From: Paenibacillus nasutitermitis
GTDB taxonomy: Bacteria; Bacillota; Bacilli; Paenibacillales; Paenibacillaceae
Direction: 5' to 3'
NCBI RefSeq assembly: GCF_014641075.1
Contig: NZ_BMHP01000002.1
Location: forward strand, 496,001-560,000
DNA length: 64,000 nucleotides
The first letter of the stretch is position 1. Each line of letters starts with the position of its first letter. The position numbers were made by a program, and so were the translations under genes. Of the stretch, positions 1 through 8,695 are shown piece after piece. The notes below the pieces were generated by a model. The model was not told the DNA's origin. It saw only the letters and a list, made by a program, of their open reading frames with translations, and made no database searches.

Positions 1-25
1 TGTATCGGCTTCGATTGATGCGCAT
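1..25 (-). CDS. start of a further gene in the first importer operon (truncated by window edge)
   Basis: An ATG reading leftwards at 25 is preceded by a purine-rich AAGGGAG seven bases upstream and follows the permease stop by about 20 bases. Only eight codons (MRINRSRY) are visible, so the product cannot be named. Spacing and strand suggest it belongs to the same operon as the permeases, where a glycoside hydrolase or other catabolic gene would be usual. Confidence 0.5.
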
Positions 26-45
26 CGTTTCGCTCCCTTTCTGCG

Positions 46-957
46 TCACTTGATACCCGAATGCGCCATCGTGGCGATAAATTTGCGCTGATAGATGAGG
101 AAGATGATCAGCGGCGGTAAAAACATGATCAGCGCTCCCGCAGCAGCAGCCCCTTGCCGGGCGACCGAGTTGGCCAGATTCGACGTCAAGGTTCCCATGT
201 AGAACGGCAGTGTTTTCATTGCATCGTCCTGCATGAATAATGTGGAGGTCTCCGCATTGCCCCAAGCGTTTTGGAAGGCGATGATCGTAATCGTTGCCAT
301 CGCCGGTGTGACAAGCGGCAGAACGATGCGCAGAAAAATTTTTATTTCCGATGCGCCGTCGATTTTTGCTGCGTCAAGCAGCTCATTCGGCACCTGGTCC
401 ATGAATTGCTTCAGTAGAAACACGCCGACAGGCAATGCGATCATCGGCAGCACATGGCCAAGATAAGTATTCATAATTCCCAGGCTTTGCACGATCACAT
501 AGCGGGGAATGGCGATAGCTTCCGTTGCGAACAAAAGCGAGATCATGATCGCCCCGAACAGCCATCTGCTCCCTGGGAATGGATGTTTGGAAAGCGGATA
601 AGCGCAGAGTGATCCGGTAAAAACCATCCCTGCAGTAGCCAGCACCGTGACAATGACACTGTTGAAAATATAGCGGGTCACCGGTATAGTCGTGTTTTGC
701 GACAGCGCCAGCAAATCGGTAAAATTCTGCATCGTCGGCTCTCTGACAATGAAGGTGGGCGGGAACAAAAGCAGTTCATGAAGCGGCTTAAAGGCATGGT
801 TAAACAAATAGACGAGCGGCAGCAGCATGAAAATCGACATTAGCGTCAACCCGATCATCAGGATGATTTGCGTACGGTCAATCCGCCTCACCGCAGACCG
901 CCAATCCTGATAACGGTATACGAACCGTTTTCCCATGACGCGTATATTCAATCTCAT
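46..957 (-). CDS. carbohydrate ABC transporter permease, MalG type
   Basis: Inner permease subunit of a CUT1 sugar importer, 303 residues. A basic N-terminus of about 30 residues is followed by six predicted membrane segments. The cytoplasmic EAA loop that docks on the ATPase is visible near residues 190-210 (DAAKIDGASE, then LRIVLP). The ATG at 957 sits just after GGGGGAGGG and overlaps the stop of the MalF-type partner by four bases, so the two are translationally coupled. Substrate specificity cannot be read from the permease. The ATPase, two binding proteins and both permeases lie together in 46-7541, so this is a complete import system. Confidence 0.93.
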   Translation of the reverse strand: MRLNIRVMGKRFVYRYQDWRSAVRRIDRTQIILMIGLTLMSIFMLLPLVYLFNHAFKPLHELLLFPPTFIVREPTMQNFTDLLALSQNTTIPVTRYIFNSVIVTVLATAGMVFTGSLCAYPLSKHPFPGSRWLFGAIMISLLFATEAIAIPRYVIVQSLGIMNTYLGHVLPMIALPVGVFLLKQFMDQVPNELLDAAKIDGASEIKIFLRIVLPLVTPAMATITIIAFQNAWGNAETSTLFMQDDAMKTLPFYMGTLTSNLANSVARQGAAAAGALIMFLPPLIIFLIYQRKFIATMAHSGIK

Positions 958-1952
958 CCCTCCTCCCCCTCCTTCGGGTCGAACAAGGCGCGGAGCAGCC
1001 GGTTCAGCAGCAGCATGATCACCAACAGCACGATCGAGATCGCGCTTGCATAACCGAGCTCGAAGCGGATGAAGCCGTAATCGTCAATATGGCTGACCAT
1101 CAGCTGGCCGGCATAATCCGGTGTCGGATTGCCGGCCATCGCCGTACCGACACCGCCCGATTTGAGTGTATTTACGATCGAAATAATGGCAGCGAACAGC
1201 ATTTGCGGCTTCATTGACGGGATCGTAATGTACCATATCTCTTGCAATCTGCTGGAAATGCCGTCAATTTGGCCAGCCTCGTACAGCTGCTTGTCGACGT
1301 TGAGAATACCTGCGAGCAGGGCGAGAAACCCGATGCCCATACTGCCCCAAATGGAAACAAGAATCATAATGTTCATCAAATAATCTTTGTCCGCGAGGAA
1401 GAGAATCGGCTTCTCGATCAAGCCAAGCTTGAGCAGGAAGCTGTTGATGTATCCGGTCCGGTCGCCCGTGAAAGCCACCTGCCAGACGACGGCGATTGCC
1501 ACACCGCCCGTCAGTGACGGGGCATACATCGCCAGGGCGTACCAGATCCTCAGCGTTCCCGGCAGTTGGGCGATAAACCAGGCCAGCAGAAACGCGCAAG
1601 CATAGCCCAGCGGACCGACAAATACAGCGAATTTAAATGAATTGGGCAGCACATGCTGCAAAAAGATAATATCCTGCGAAAATAAATGCTGAAAGTTCAG
1701 CCAACCGACCCAAGTCGGAAATTCGATCGCGTTGAAGTAAGTAAAGCTCAGCGCGATCCCGGCTGCTATCGGAAGGACAATAAAGATGAAGAAGGCGATG
1801 AAAAAAGGTGCTATAAACAGATAGGACAGACGATATTTCCATACTTCAATCATTAAACCCTTTAATTGGGTTCCAATATTCCGCTTGACGTTCCCGGTAA
1901 CCACTATCCGCTGACTGTTAACCCGCGTCTTGATTTGCGTATTACTTGACAT
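954..1952 (-). CDS. sugar ABC transporter permease, MalF type
   Basis: Partner permease of the MalG-type gene. It has a cytoplasmic N-terminus of about 45 residues, six predicted membrane segments and an EAA loop near residue 227 (YEAGQIDGIS, then ITIPSMKP). I chose the ATG at 1952: it has AAAGGTG about nine bases upstream and overlaps the preceding gene by 11 bases. A GTG at 1964 in the same frame would add four residues but has no clear ribosome binding site. The gene lies between the large binding-protein fusion and the MalG-type permease in one transcription unit. Confidence 0.92.
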   Translation of the reverse strand: MSSNTQIKTRVNSQRIVVTGNVKRNIGTQLKGLMIEVWKYRLSYLFIAPFFIAFFIFIVLPIAAGIALSFTYFNAIEFPTWVGWLNFQHLFSQDIIFLQHVLPNSFKFAVFVGPLGYACAFLLAWFIAQLPGTLRIWYALAMYAPSLTGGVAIAVVWQVAFTGDRTGYINSFLLKLGLIEKPILFLADKDYLMNIMILVSIWGSMGIGFLALLAGILNVDKQLYEAGQIDGISSRLQEIWYITIPSMKPQMLFAAIISIVNTLKSGGVGTAMAGNPTPDYAGQLMVSHIDDYGFIRFELGYASAISIVLLVIMLLLNRLLRALFDPKEGEEG

Positions 1953-4929
1953 AACGTTCCGCACCTTTCCATGGCTCCATCGGCTGCGGCAATTTCAGCG
2001 GCTTCAGTACCTTGCCGTTATCGTCGACGATATGAAATTCGCGCTGCTTGCGGACGAGCTCCCGGTTGATTTCCCGCACCGCCTTCTCAAGCGAAACCCG
2101 GGGCGTCTCGCCGTCGATAACTGCACGGTTCCAGGCAAAACCAAGCTCGCGGCCCGACATGTATCCGCCGGGGACGTTAGGGAATTCCTTCATCCACTGC
2201 CACTGGTCCAGAAATACATTCAGGTCGTCCGGATTCCACGGCATATTGGCAAAAGCCTTCGCATTGGCCGAATTCCAGCGGAACGTTTCACCATTGTATT
2301 GCTCCAGATTCAAACCGAACTCCGTTTGCGTCTCCGCTGACAAATACCACTGCAGAAACTCCCAGGCATGATCGCGTTTTTTCTCCGAAGCCGCTTTGAA
2401 CATCATCGAACTGACCGATTGCGAGCCTCCGATCCAACGCGATACGGTACCGTCTTTCTCAACCGTACCCGGCACGGGTGCGATCGCCCAATCCTCCATA
2501 ATTTCAGGCGCGGCCACCAGCAGCTGCATGTACTGGTTAAAGTCAGAGATGCCAATCGGAATCGTTCCTTTGCGGAACTGGTTGTAGAAGCTCTGCACCT
2601 GCCGTTCAAGTCCATGCATATTGAACAGATCCGTCCATCGCTTGAACGCATCGAACGCTTCCGGTTTGTCAAGACCCGTTGCAAGTCCGTCCGGCGTGTA
2701 CAGATCGGCGCCGTTCTGCAGGAATAAATACGAGAAGTCAGCGGGATCGACGTAAAAATTGTATTCATTTTGCAGCAGCGTCGGCAGCATTTCGTACACG
2801 TCATTCCAGGTATCCGGCACCGACAGCCCCAACTGCTTCAAGATATCTTTCCGGTAAAACAGCACTTTGAAGTTCATCGTTTCCGGCACGCCATAATAAC
2901 CGCCGTCGTAATAATAAGGCTGCAGCGTTCCGGGACTGTAGCGCTGCAGCAGCTCCTCCCCTCCCGGCAGCTTCGACAGATCGTACGCCGCATGACGGAC
3001 AGCCAGCTCGAACGGCATGCCGCTCGGCACTCCGAGAGCAACGTCGGGAACGATCCCGGCCGCATTGCCGAGAATGAGCAGATCCGAGGATTGCACCAGG
3101 TTGATTTTCACTTTAACGCCGGACTTCGGCGTAAACTTCTCGTCAGCCAATTGTTGAAGCTCATTGACGTAATCGCGGCCCCAGAACATCCAGACGTTAA
3201 TTTCATTATCCTTCCGGCTCCGGCTGATCGAATTGCGGTCGTCGAAGGAATACAGCAGCGACGAAACCAGCCCTTTGGATTTCTCCCACCAATTGGCCTT
3301 CATCCTCGGAAATTCGCTGCCGGCCGCAGTGATGACTATGCGGTCCAGCTCCAGCGGACTATCCATCAAATCCTTGCGCTGATTGATCAGCTTCTCCTGA
3401 AGCGTGCCGATCGTAAGCTGACTGGACGGGATGGCGTCCGGATGATCAAGCAGGTCCCCCAGATCCTTCGCGCTCGACAGGAACGACTGGGAGACAGAAT
3501 CGCGTTTTCCGTTAATTCCGGTCATACGTTCGGATAGCTGCGTCAACTGCTGCTGCAGCGCTTGAAGACGATCCGTAAGCCCGGGTATATCCTTCTCGAC
3601 ATCCCATACCCGATAACGGTCCTCGCGGTTTCCCGTCGCGGTTCTAATATCCGTCGATACGGCACGGAATTCGTCCAGCATATGGTCCATTTGCACAAGC
3701 AGCGGCATATAGGGCTCGTAATTGGCTTCAAGTCCGAGGGTGTGATGCCCTTTGCTTAAATAAAATTCATACGGGCTTCCCTCCTCGTCTTGGAGGGTGA
3801 CCCCTCCCCATCCGGAATGGTAAGGAAACGGATAGCGCAGAAGTTCCCGGAACGGAACCTTCCCGTCGATCGTAACCGTTCGGAAAACAGACAAATTGGA
3901 GCGGAAGTTCTGATTGGCCCGCATGCCCAATTGGTACAAACCGTCTTCGGGAACGTCGAATTCCCACGTGACGGCTTGCCCGCCTTTATACCAGCTCCAG
4001 CCTCCCATCGTATTAAACCGGATCGTCTTTGGAGATGCCGGCATCGTCAACGGATCGCGATTATATTGAACCTGGATCGAGGAGGAATTTTTAGCGCTGA
4101 ACTGCTCCGCTTCGATCTCGATCACAGCGCCATGCCCGGCCGCTGGAGCGCTAACTGTCTGCTTTACCTCCTGATAGGCAGGAACGGCTTCCTGCGGTTT
4201 CAATGTCAGCGACTTCAACGCAAGCGGCTGCATCAGCGCCTCGATCCGGATCGTATTCAGCCCTTTTTTGAAATGCCACAGCGGTGCCTGCGCATAGGCG
4301 CCTTCAATATCCTTCAGCGGCTTCGTGCTCCAGACCGTCGTTTCCTCGATAAGCGATCGCATCTGGTTGCCGTCTTCGTCAAACTTGTCGGGTTTCCGGT
4401 CGCGGAAGCTTCGTTCCAGCGTCATCGAGTGGGCTTCCGCATACGGATACTCCCCATTCACCTGGATGGCAAGCATGATCCGCTGCAGTCCTCCGCTATC
4501 TTCGGCAACGACCGGAACATAGGTGGCGTCAAGCTCGTACAAGCCTTCCCGTTCCACATTAACCTTGTATTCCACCCATCCTTTTGACTTGGCAAACGTC
4601 AGCGTACCGCTCTCTCCCTGATAAGAGCCCAATAAAGCATCATCGGATTTCCGCGCCCATTTGCCGGCAGGTATATCCATTGTCACCGTCCCGGAAGGAA
4701 CGCCTTCTTTCTCCCAAACTTGACGAACCTCATAATAGAACGGCTCGGTCCGGTCGGGTAAAGCAGCCGGCTGCAGCCGGGTTTGGTTGTCGTCCGCTCC
4801 GCTTGGCGTTTGGTTGGTCGCATAGGCGGTCGAGCTCCCTTGCGGAGACCGGGGGGTGCCGATGATCGTCATGATCAGGATGACAATAGCCAATAGACAG
4901 CAGATTTTTTTCGTATTTCGGCTTGCCAT
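1942..4929 (-). CDS. secreted fusion of sugar-binding-like domains and an ABC solute-binding protein
   Basis: 995 residues, about twice the usual length of a binding protein. A signal peptide (residues 1-37, hydrophobic core then AYA) lacks a lipobox cysteine after the core, so it looks secreted rather than lipid-anchored. Residues about 70-255 and 270-430 read as two beta-sandwich, CBM-like modules with Trp/Tyr-rich segments such as GGWSWYKGG. A helical linker follows (about 430-560). The family 1 solute-binding fold starts near 575 (INVWMFWGRDY) and includes GVPETMNFKVLFYRKD. A role in holding or presenting polysaccharide to the transporter is inference. The start at 4929 has GGGGGAAAG just upstream. 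It is the second binding protein in this operon. Confidence 0.85.
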   Translation of the reverse strand: MASRNTKKICCLLAIVILIMTIIGTPRSPQGSSTAYATNQTPSGADDNQTRLQPAALPDRTEPFYYEVRQVWEKEGVPSGTVTMDIPAGKWARKSDDALLGSYQGESGTLTFAKSKGWVEYKVNVEREGLYELDATYVPVVAEDSGGLQRIMLAIQVNGEYPYAEAHSMTLERSFRDRKPDKFDEDGNQMRSLIEETTVWSTKPLKDIEGAYAQAPLWHFKKGLNTIRIEALMQPLALKSLTLKPQEAVPAYQEVKQTVSAPAAGHGAVIEIEAEQFSAKNSSSIQVQYNRDPLTMPASPKTIRFNTMGGWSWYKGGQAVTWEFDVPEDGLYQLGMRANQNFRSNLSVFRTVTIDGKVPFRELLRYPFPYHSGWGGVTLQDEEGSPYEFYLSKGHHTLGLEANYEPYMPLLVQMDHMLDEFRAVSTDIRTATGNREDRYRVWDVEKDIPGLTDRLQALQQQLTQLSERMTGINGKRDSVSQSFLSSAKDLGDLLDHPDAIPSSQLTIGTLQEKLINQRKDLMDSPLELDRIVITAAGSEFPRMKANWWEKSKGLVSSLLYSFDDRNSISRSRKDNEINVWMFWGRDYVNELQQLADEKFTPKSGVKVKINLVQSSDLLILGNAAGIVPDVALGVPSGMPFELAVRHAAYDLSKLPGGEELLQRYSPGTLQPYYYDGGYYGVPETMNFKVLFYRKDILKQLGLSVPDTWNDVYEMLPTLLQNEYNFYVDPADFSYLFLQNGADLYTPDGLATGLDKPEAFDAFKRWTDLFNMHGLERQVQSFYNQFRKGTIPIGISDFNQYMQLLVAAPEIMEDWAIAPVPGTVEKDGTVSRWIGGSQSVSSMMFKAASEKKRDHAWEFLQWYLSAETQTEFGLNLEQYNGETFRWNSANAKAFANMPWNPDDLNVFLDQWQWMKEFPNVPGGYMSGRELGFAWNRAVIDGETPRVSLEKAVREINRELVRKQREFHIVDDNGKVLKPLKLPQPMEPWKGAERYVK

Positions 4930-4942
4930 AGCTTTCCCCCTA

Positions 4943-6061
4943 TCAATCCGTCAGCAGGATTTCCGTATCTCTGTGATAGAACAAAGCTTTCTCCATATCG
5001 AGCGCAACGCTCACTTTCATGCCGTTGTTGAATTGGTAGCGGGTATGGGCCCGCGCGATCAGCAAACTGTCCATACCGATTTCAAGATGGTAATAGCGGT
5101 CTGAGCCGACAAACTCGCCAAACTCCAGCACGCCGGTAATCAGCGAACGGGAATGCTGCTCCAGTTCGTATGATTCAAAGCTCATATGCTCCGCACGAAT
5201 GCCCAATATAACCGTCTTACCAACCAGCTGATGTTTCCTTAATTGGGCCGCATGTTTGTCCGTCAGACGAAGGGCGAACCGATTCGTGTGAAAATCCACA
5301 TCTTCCCCGTCCTCAAGCAATTTCCCAGGTATGAAGTTCATGGGGGGATTGCCGATAAAATTGGCGACAAAAATGTTATTCGGACGATTGTAGACTAGCT
5401 CCGGCGTATCAACCTGCTGAATGACGCCTTTATTCATGACGACAACCCGATCGCCCATGGTCATCGCTTCCACTTGATCATGGGTAACGTAAATGGAAGT
5501 CACCTCCATTTTCCGGTGAAGACTGATTATTTCCGCACGCATCTGTACGCGCAACCGCGCATCGAGGTTGGACAACGGTTCATCGTATAAAAAAGCTTGC
5601 GGTTTACGGACGATCGCCCTACCCAAAGCGACACGCTGCCGCTGCCCGCCGGACAGCTCCCGCGGTTTGCGATCGAGAAAATTATCGATCTCCAGCACGC
5701 GGGCCGCACGCTTCACAGACAAATCGATCTCGTGCTTGGGTAGCTTGCGCAGCCTTAAACCGAAAGCGATATTTTCATAGACTGTTAAATTCGGATATAA
5801 CGCATAGTTTTGAAAAACCATCGAGATATCGCGTTCCTTGGGTGAGTAATCATTGACGAGCGCATCACCGATATAGATTTCCCCGTCCGATATATCCTCG
5901 AGCCCGGCGAGCATTCGCAGCGTCGTCGATTTGCCGCATCCCGACGGTCCTACAAAAACAAGAAACTCTCCATCCTCTACCTGTAAATTGAAATCGTTAA
6001 CGGCTACTTCTTTGAATTTGCCATATCGTTTATATACATGGTTGAACAATATTTTGGCCAA
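4943..6061 (-). CDS. sugar ABC transporter ATP-binding protein, MsmX/UgpC/MalK type
   Basis: 372-residue ATPase with Walker A GPSGCGKST, signature LSGGQRQR, Walker B FLYDEPLSNLDA, the H-loop histidine in VTHDQ and a C-terminal TOBE-type regulatory region (from about residue 240). It energises CUT1 sugar importers. The start is a TTG at 6061, with GGGGGTG six bases upstream. Binding-protein operons of this kind often lack an ATPase and share one; the importers at 33997-37180 and 58436-61934 have none, so this protein may be a shared subunit, as MsmX is in Bacillus subtilis. That sharing is inference. Confidence 0.93.
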   Translation of the reverse strand: MAKILFNHVYKRYGKFKEVAVNDFNLQVEDGEFLVFVGPSGCGKSTTLRMLAGLEDISDGEIYIGDALVNDYSPKERDISMVFQNYALYPNLTVYENIAFGLRLRKLPKHEIDLSVKRAARVLEIDNFLDRKPRELSGGQRQRVALGRAIVRKPQAFLYDEPLSNLDARLRVQMRAEIISLHRKMEVTSIYVTHDQVEAMTMGDRVVVMNKGVIQQVDTPELVYNRPNNIFVANFIGNPPMNFIPGKLLEDGEDVDFHTNRFALRLTDKHAAQLRKHQLVGKTVILGIRAEHMSFESYELEQHSRSLITGVLEFGEFVGSDRYYHLEIGMDSLLIARAHTRYQFNNGMKVSVALDMEKALFYHRDTEILLTD

Positions 6062-6087
6062 CGGTCACACCCCCTTTCATTCCATTA

Positions 6088-6111
6088 CAGGGCGGAACTC
6101 ACTCCGCCCTG
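6088..6111 (-). terminator. stem-loop after the first binding-protein gene
   Basis: Perfect 9-bp inverted repeat (CAGGGCGGA / TCCGCCCTG) with a 6-base loop, between the binding-protein stop and the ATPase start. It has no U-run, so it more probably protects the upstream mRNA or only partly terminates, lowering expression of the distal genes. Confidence 0.55.
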
Positions 6112-6170
6112 CCGGTCTATTCCCAGGATTCCCGGTTTAACGCTAACCGCTTTATTTCCGCTATGGCCCG

Positions 6171-7541
6171 TTACTTCGCCGCTGCCATCGCTTCCTTAAT
6201 CTTTGTTTCTGATTCTTCCTTCAGCTTGCGCAGAAAGGTGGCAACATCCTTGTCGGATTCGGCAAATGCAGCCAGACTGGCGCCGATATCTACATATTGA
6301 TCCCAACCGCTGAAGTGTTTCTCCGGCATAGCCGGCCATACCTTGAAGAAGGCGCTGATGTTTTTATCCGCATAGGCCTCGACGTTCGTTCCGTACGTTT
6401 TACGGATATCCGGATTGGAGACTGCCGGTCCCGAAGCCATATCCTTCAAGATATTCGTCTGATTCTCATCGGACATGTATTCGGCAAGCACCTTGAATGC
6501 CTCATTCTTATGTTTGCTGAAGGTTGTAACAACCATCGGGGATGTGCCAACGATCGGCCCTTTCTCGGGAGCGTCCGCCCATACCGGAACAGGAGCAATA
6601 TCCATATTTTTCTTGAACTCTTTATCGCCCCAGTCTCCCGTGAGAATACCGTTCCAATTCACCGACATTGCAGCCTGCTTCATGGAGAACAGGCTTTTGC
6701 CTTTCGTATGCTCGCCGACAATCCCGGGTATGCTGTAGAACTTCTTCATCCAGTCAAAATATTTTGTGAAGCCCGGATCTTTCGTAATGAGCACTTCTCC
6801 TGTATCCGGATCGGTCTTATTCAATGCCAATTCGTTCAAAGCAACCGTGGCATCCGAATCCATTGAACCCCATCCGAACTCAAGCCCGACATATTTCTTC
6901 CCGTCGCGCTCCGCCGTCATTTTCGCCGCCAGCGAAAGCAATTCATCCCAGGTCATGCTTTTATCCGGGTCCGGATAAGGAACGCCGAACAGATCGAAAA
7001 TCTCTTTGTTGTAGAAGAGCACCTGCCCGCCTTGTCCGTCAGGAAAGCCCATCAACCGACCTTCGGGGTCCTGTGCGCGCAGATAAGCAACTAGCGAAGG
7101 GTCAAGAATCGACTCGTCGAATTGATTTATTTTCATCAATTCATCCAGCGGTTCCACGACATCAAGATCGAATAGCGGCTTGAAGCCATGATTGCCGATG
7201 ATGATATCCGGCTCGGCCCCGGTGGCGAACAGCTCCTGCAGCGCTTCGTTCGTCCCTGCGGCATCAACCCGTTTGATCGTCACATTCTCCAGCTTTTCCT
7301 CAATCGGCTTGAAGCGGGAATTGAAGATTTCCTCCCCCCAAGGGAAAGCTATCGTAATCGTTACCGGCTCGGCGGGTGTCGCGTTCGGCTGGGCTTCTTC
7401 TTCCTTGTTAGTCTCCTTTACGGTATTGCCTGTCTTTACGCTATCATCAGGCTTATTCGAATCTGTGCCGCTGTTGGAGCATGCGGCTGTCACCAGCATC
7501 AGAATAACGATAACGGCTGCCAGTATTCCCTTGCGCTTCAC
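6171..7541 (-). CDS. extracellular sugar-binding lipoprotein of the first importer
   Basis: 456-residue family 1 solute-binding protein. The N-terminus has a lipoprotein signal (LVTAAC, Cys about residue 20) followed by a Ser/Asp/Asn/Lys-rich linker of about 35 residues. The body carries the typical order of motifs: ATGAEPDIIIGNHG, a GQGGQVLFYNKEIFDLFG segment and a C-terminal NEAFKVLAEYMSDE region. It captures substrate outside the membrane for the permeases at 46-1952. The start drawn is a GTG at 7541; the best ribosome binding site (GGGGGAG) is 17 bases upstream, longer than usual, so the exact start is uncertain. It is the first gene of its operon. Confidence 0.9.
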   Translation of the reverse strand: MKRKGILAAVIVILMLVTAACSNSGTDSNKPDDSVKTGNTVKETNKEEEAQPNATPAEPVTITIAFPWGEEIFNSRFKPIEEKLENVTIKRVDAAGTNEALQELFATGAEPDIIIGNHGFKPLFDLDVVEPLDELMKINQFDESILDPSLVAYLRAQDPEGRLMGFPDGQGGQVLFYNKEIFDLFGVPYPDPDKSMTWDELLSLAAKMTAERDGKKYVGLEFGWGSMDSDATVALNELALNKTDPDTGEVLITKDPGFTKYFDWMKKFYSIPGIVGEHTKGKSLFSMKQAAMSVNWNGILTGDWGDKEFKKNMDIAPVPVWADAPEKGPIVGTSPMVVTTFSKHKNEAFKVLAEYMSDENQTNILKDMASGPAVSNPDIRKTYGTNVEAYADKNISAFFKVWPAMPEKHFSGWDQYVDIGASLAAFAESDKDVATFLRKLKEESETKIKEAMAAAK

Positions 7542-7789
7542 GAAGTAATGGATATAAACTCCCCCTTGTTCTTAAGTAGAAATTCAATTGCAACCATCTT
7601 CGAAATTGTCTGCCAGACGTTTCTTGTTGACATCTCGCCCCATTGCAGCTGCAGTTCACCTTCTCCCTTCGGGACAGACATGAGAGCAGCAGCAGCCGGG
7701 GACAAAATACAGGGCTTCCCATCGCAACGTTTTCCATTCCTCCTTCACCTTTTTCAATTCAGGCTTGCATGGAAATAACCGCATATACG

Positions 7790-7801
7790 GTAAGCGCTTA
7801 C
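7790..7801. promoter_or_regulatory. CcpA (cre)- or LacI-family-like operator palindrome
   Basis: GTAAGCGCTTAC is a perfect 12-bp palindrome. It matches the centre of the catabolite responsive element consensus, missing only the outermost T and A. It lies about 250 bases upstream of the first importer gene. Carbon catabolite control of that operon is a reasonable inference, but a LacI-family regulator elsewhere could also use it. Confidence 0.5.
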
Positions 7802-7865
7802 TTTGTTTTCATAGTATCAAACATCCTGTGAAGACGACGTGAGTTTACTGTGAATTTGCTGTGAA

Positions 7866-7906
7866 GACAAAAAAACACTCACCCGGAAGTGCCAGATGAG
7901 TGTTTT
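7866..7906 (-). terminator. intrinsic terminator of the regulator/kinase/membrane-protein operon
   Basis: 10-bp inverted repeat (AAAACACTCA at 7872-7881, TGAGTGTTTT at 7897-7906). On the minus strand it is followed by a T-run at about 7869-7875. It lies ten bases past the stop of the membrane-protein gene. Confidence 0.85.
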
Positions 7907-7915
7907 CGCAGCTAT

Positions 7916-8692
7916 CTAACTCTCAGACCTCGTCTGAGTCAATACTGTCATGAGTGCCACCTGCAGACCCGTCATCACGTAGGCGTAAATGATAATGCCG
8001 GCAATTGCTGCTGCAGGGCTCCAAAACCGATGCAGCAGGAAGCTGCATAATCCCGAGCTGGCGAAAAGCACAACGACGATTTTCGCCGTATCGGATAATG
8101 CGCTGCTGAAATAAGCTCTGCTTTGTCCCAGCACCCGATCCCATGATAGACGTCGCTCCACCATGGTGAATTCCAAATAAATGAATACAATACGCAGCGT
8201 CATAAAGACGAGCAAAGAAAGGAAAAGACCGGCCGTACCGAACAAAGCGGTCGTTCCCAGCGTCACACTGATTTTAGCCAGAAAAACAATGATTCTAAAT
8301 AAAACAAACCGGGCAAAGCTAGCTCGTCCATGACGGATGAAATGCGCAACATCCGGTTTCCCGTCTGTTGCGATCGTTTGCAGTCCCGCAATATACCCCC
8401 CTTGTGCCCAACATAAAACGAATAACAGCAGGATCACGGCTGCTGCGGATACAGCTGCCCCTTCTTCCCCGAACAGCCGCAAATAATCGATCGTATTGGC
8501 CAGCTGCGGCTGATTCAGCAAATGGCTTAAGGATGGCAGCCCCATATCAAGCAGCAGCTTAAGCGACCATGCCGGCTGCTTGACGAAACCGGCGAGCAGC
8601 CACCCTATGCCCAATGCGATCGCATCCAGCGCGATGGGATAGACAAGGAATGTCAAGTTCCTGTTCAGTCGGCGATAGGCAATCCAGAGCAA
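7916..8692 (-). CDS. multispanning membrane protein of unknown function
   Basis: 258 residues with about five or six hydrophobic segments (near 17-35, 85-105, 130-150, 155-180, 205-225 and 228-250). I do not recognise a named family. There are no catalytic motifs; a cytoplasmic, charged stretch near 180-200 (MVERRLSWDRVLGQSR) lies between the last two pairs of helices. It starts three bases beyond the histidine kinase stop and is followed by a terminator, so it is the last gene of the regulator/kinase operon. It could be a sensor partner, or the target that the two-component system controls; the sequence does not decide. Confidence 0.75.
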   Translation of the reverse strand: MLWIAYRRLNRNLTFLVYPIALDAIALGIGWLLAGFVKQPAWSLKLLLDMGLPSLSHLLNQPQLANTIDYLRLFGEEGAAVSAAAVILLLFVLCWAQGGYIAGLQTIATDGKPDVAHFIRHGRASFARFVLFRIIVFLAKISVTLGTTALFGTAGLFLSLLVFMTLRIVFIYLEFTMVERRLSWDRVLGQSRAYFSSALSDTAKIVVVLFASSGLCSFLLHRFWSPAAAIAGIIIYAYVMTGLQVALMTVLTQTRSES

Positions 8693-8695
8693 TGA

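Larger units (their letters stand above)
7542..7915. other. intergenic region with an operator-like palindrome and a terminator
   Basis: 374 bases without a convincing gene; short reading frames here overlap each other and have no ribosome binding sites. It should hold the promoter of the leftward importer operon. The recognisable elements are a 12-bp palindrome at 7790-7801 and the intrinsic terminator of the gene to the right at 7866-7906. Confidence 0.6.

Noticed and set aside
2770..3537. Long plus-strand open frame of 255 codons
   Set aside because: Lies entirely antisense to the 995-residue fusion gene, has an Arg/His/Gln-rich composition and no ribosome binding site.
3790..4587. Long plus-strand open frame of 265 codons
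   Set aside because: Also antisense to the same fusion gene, with shadow-frame composition.
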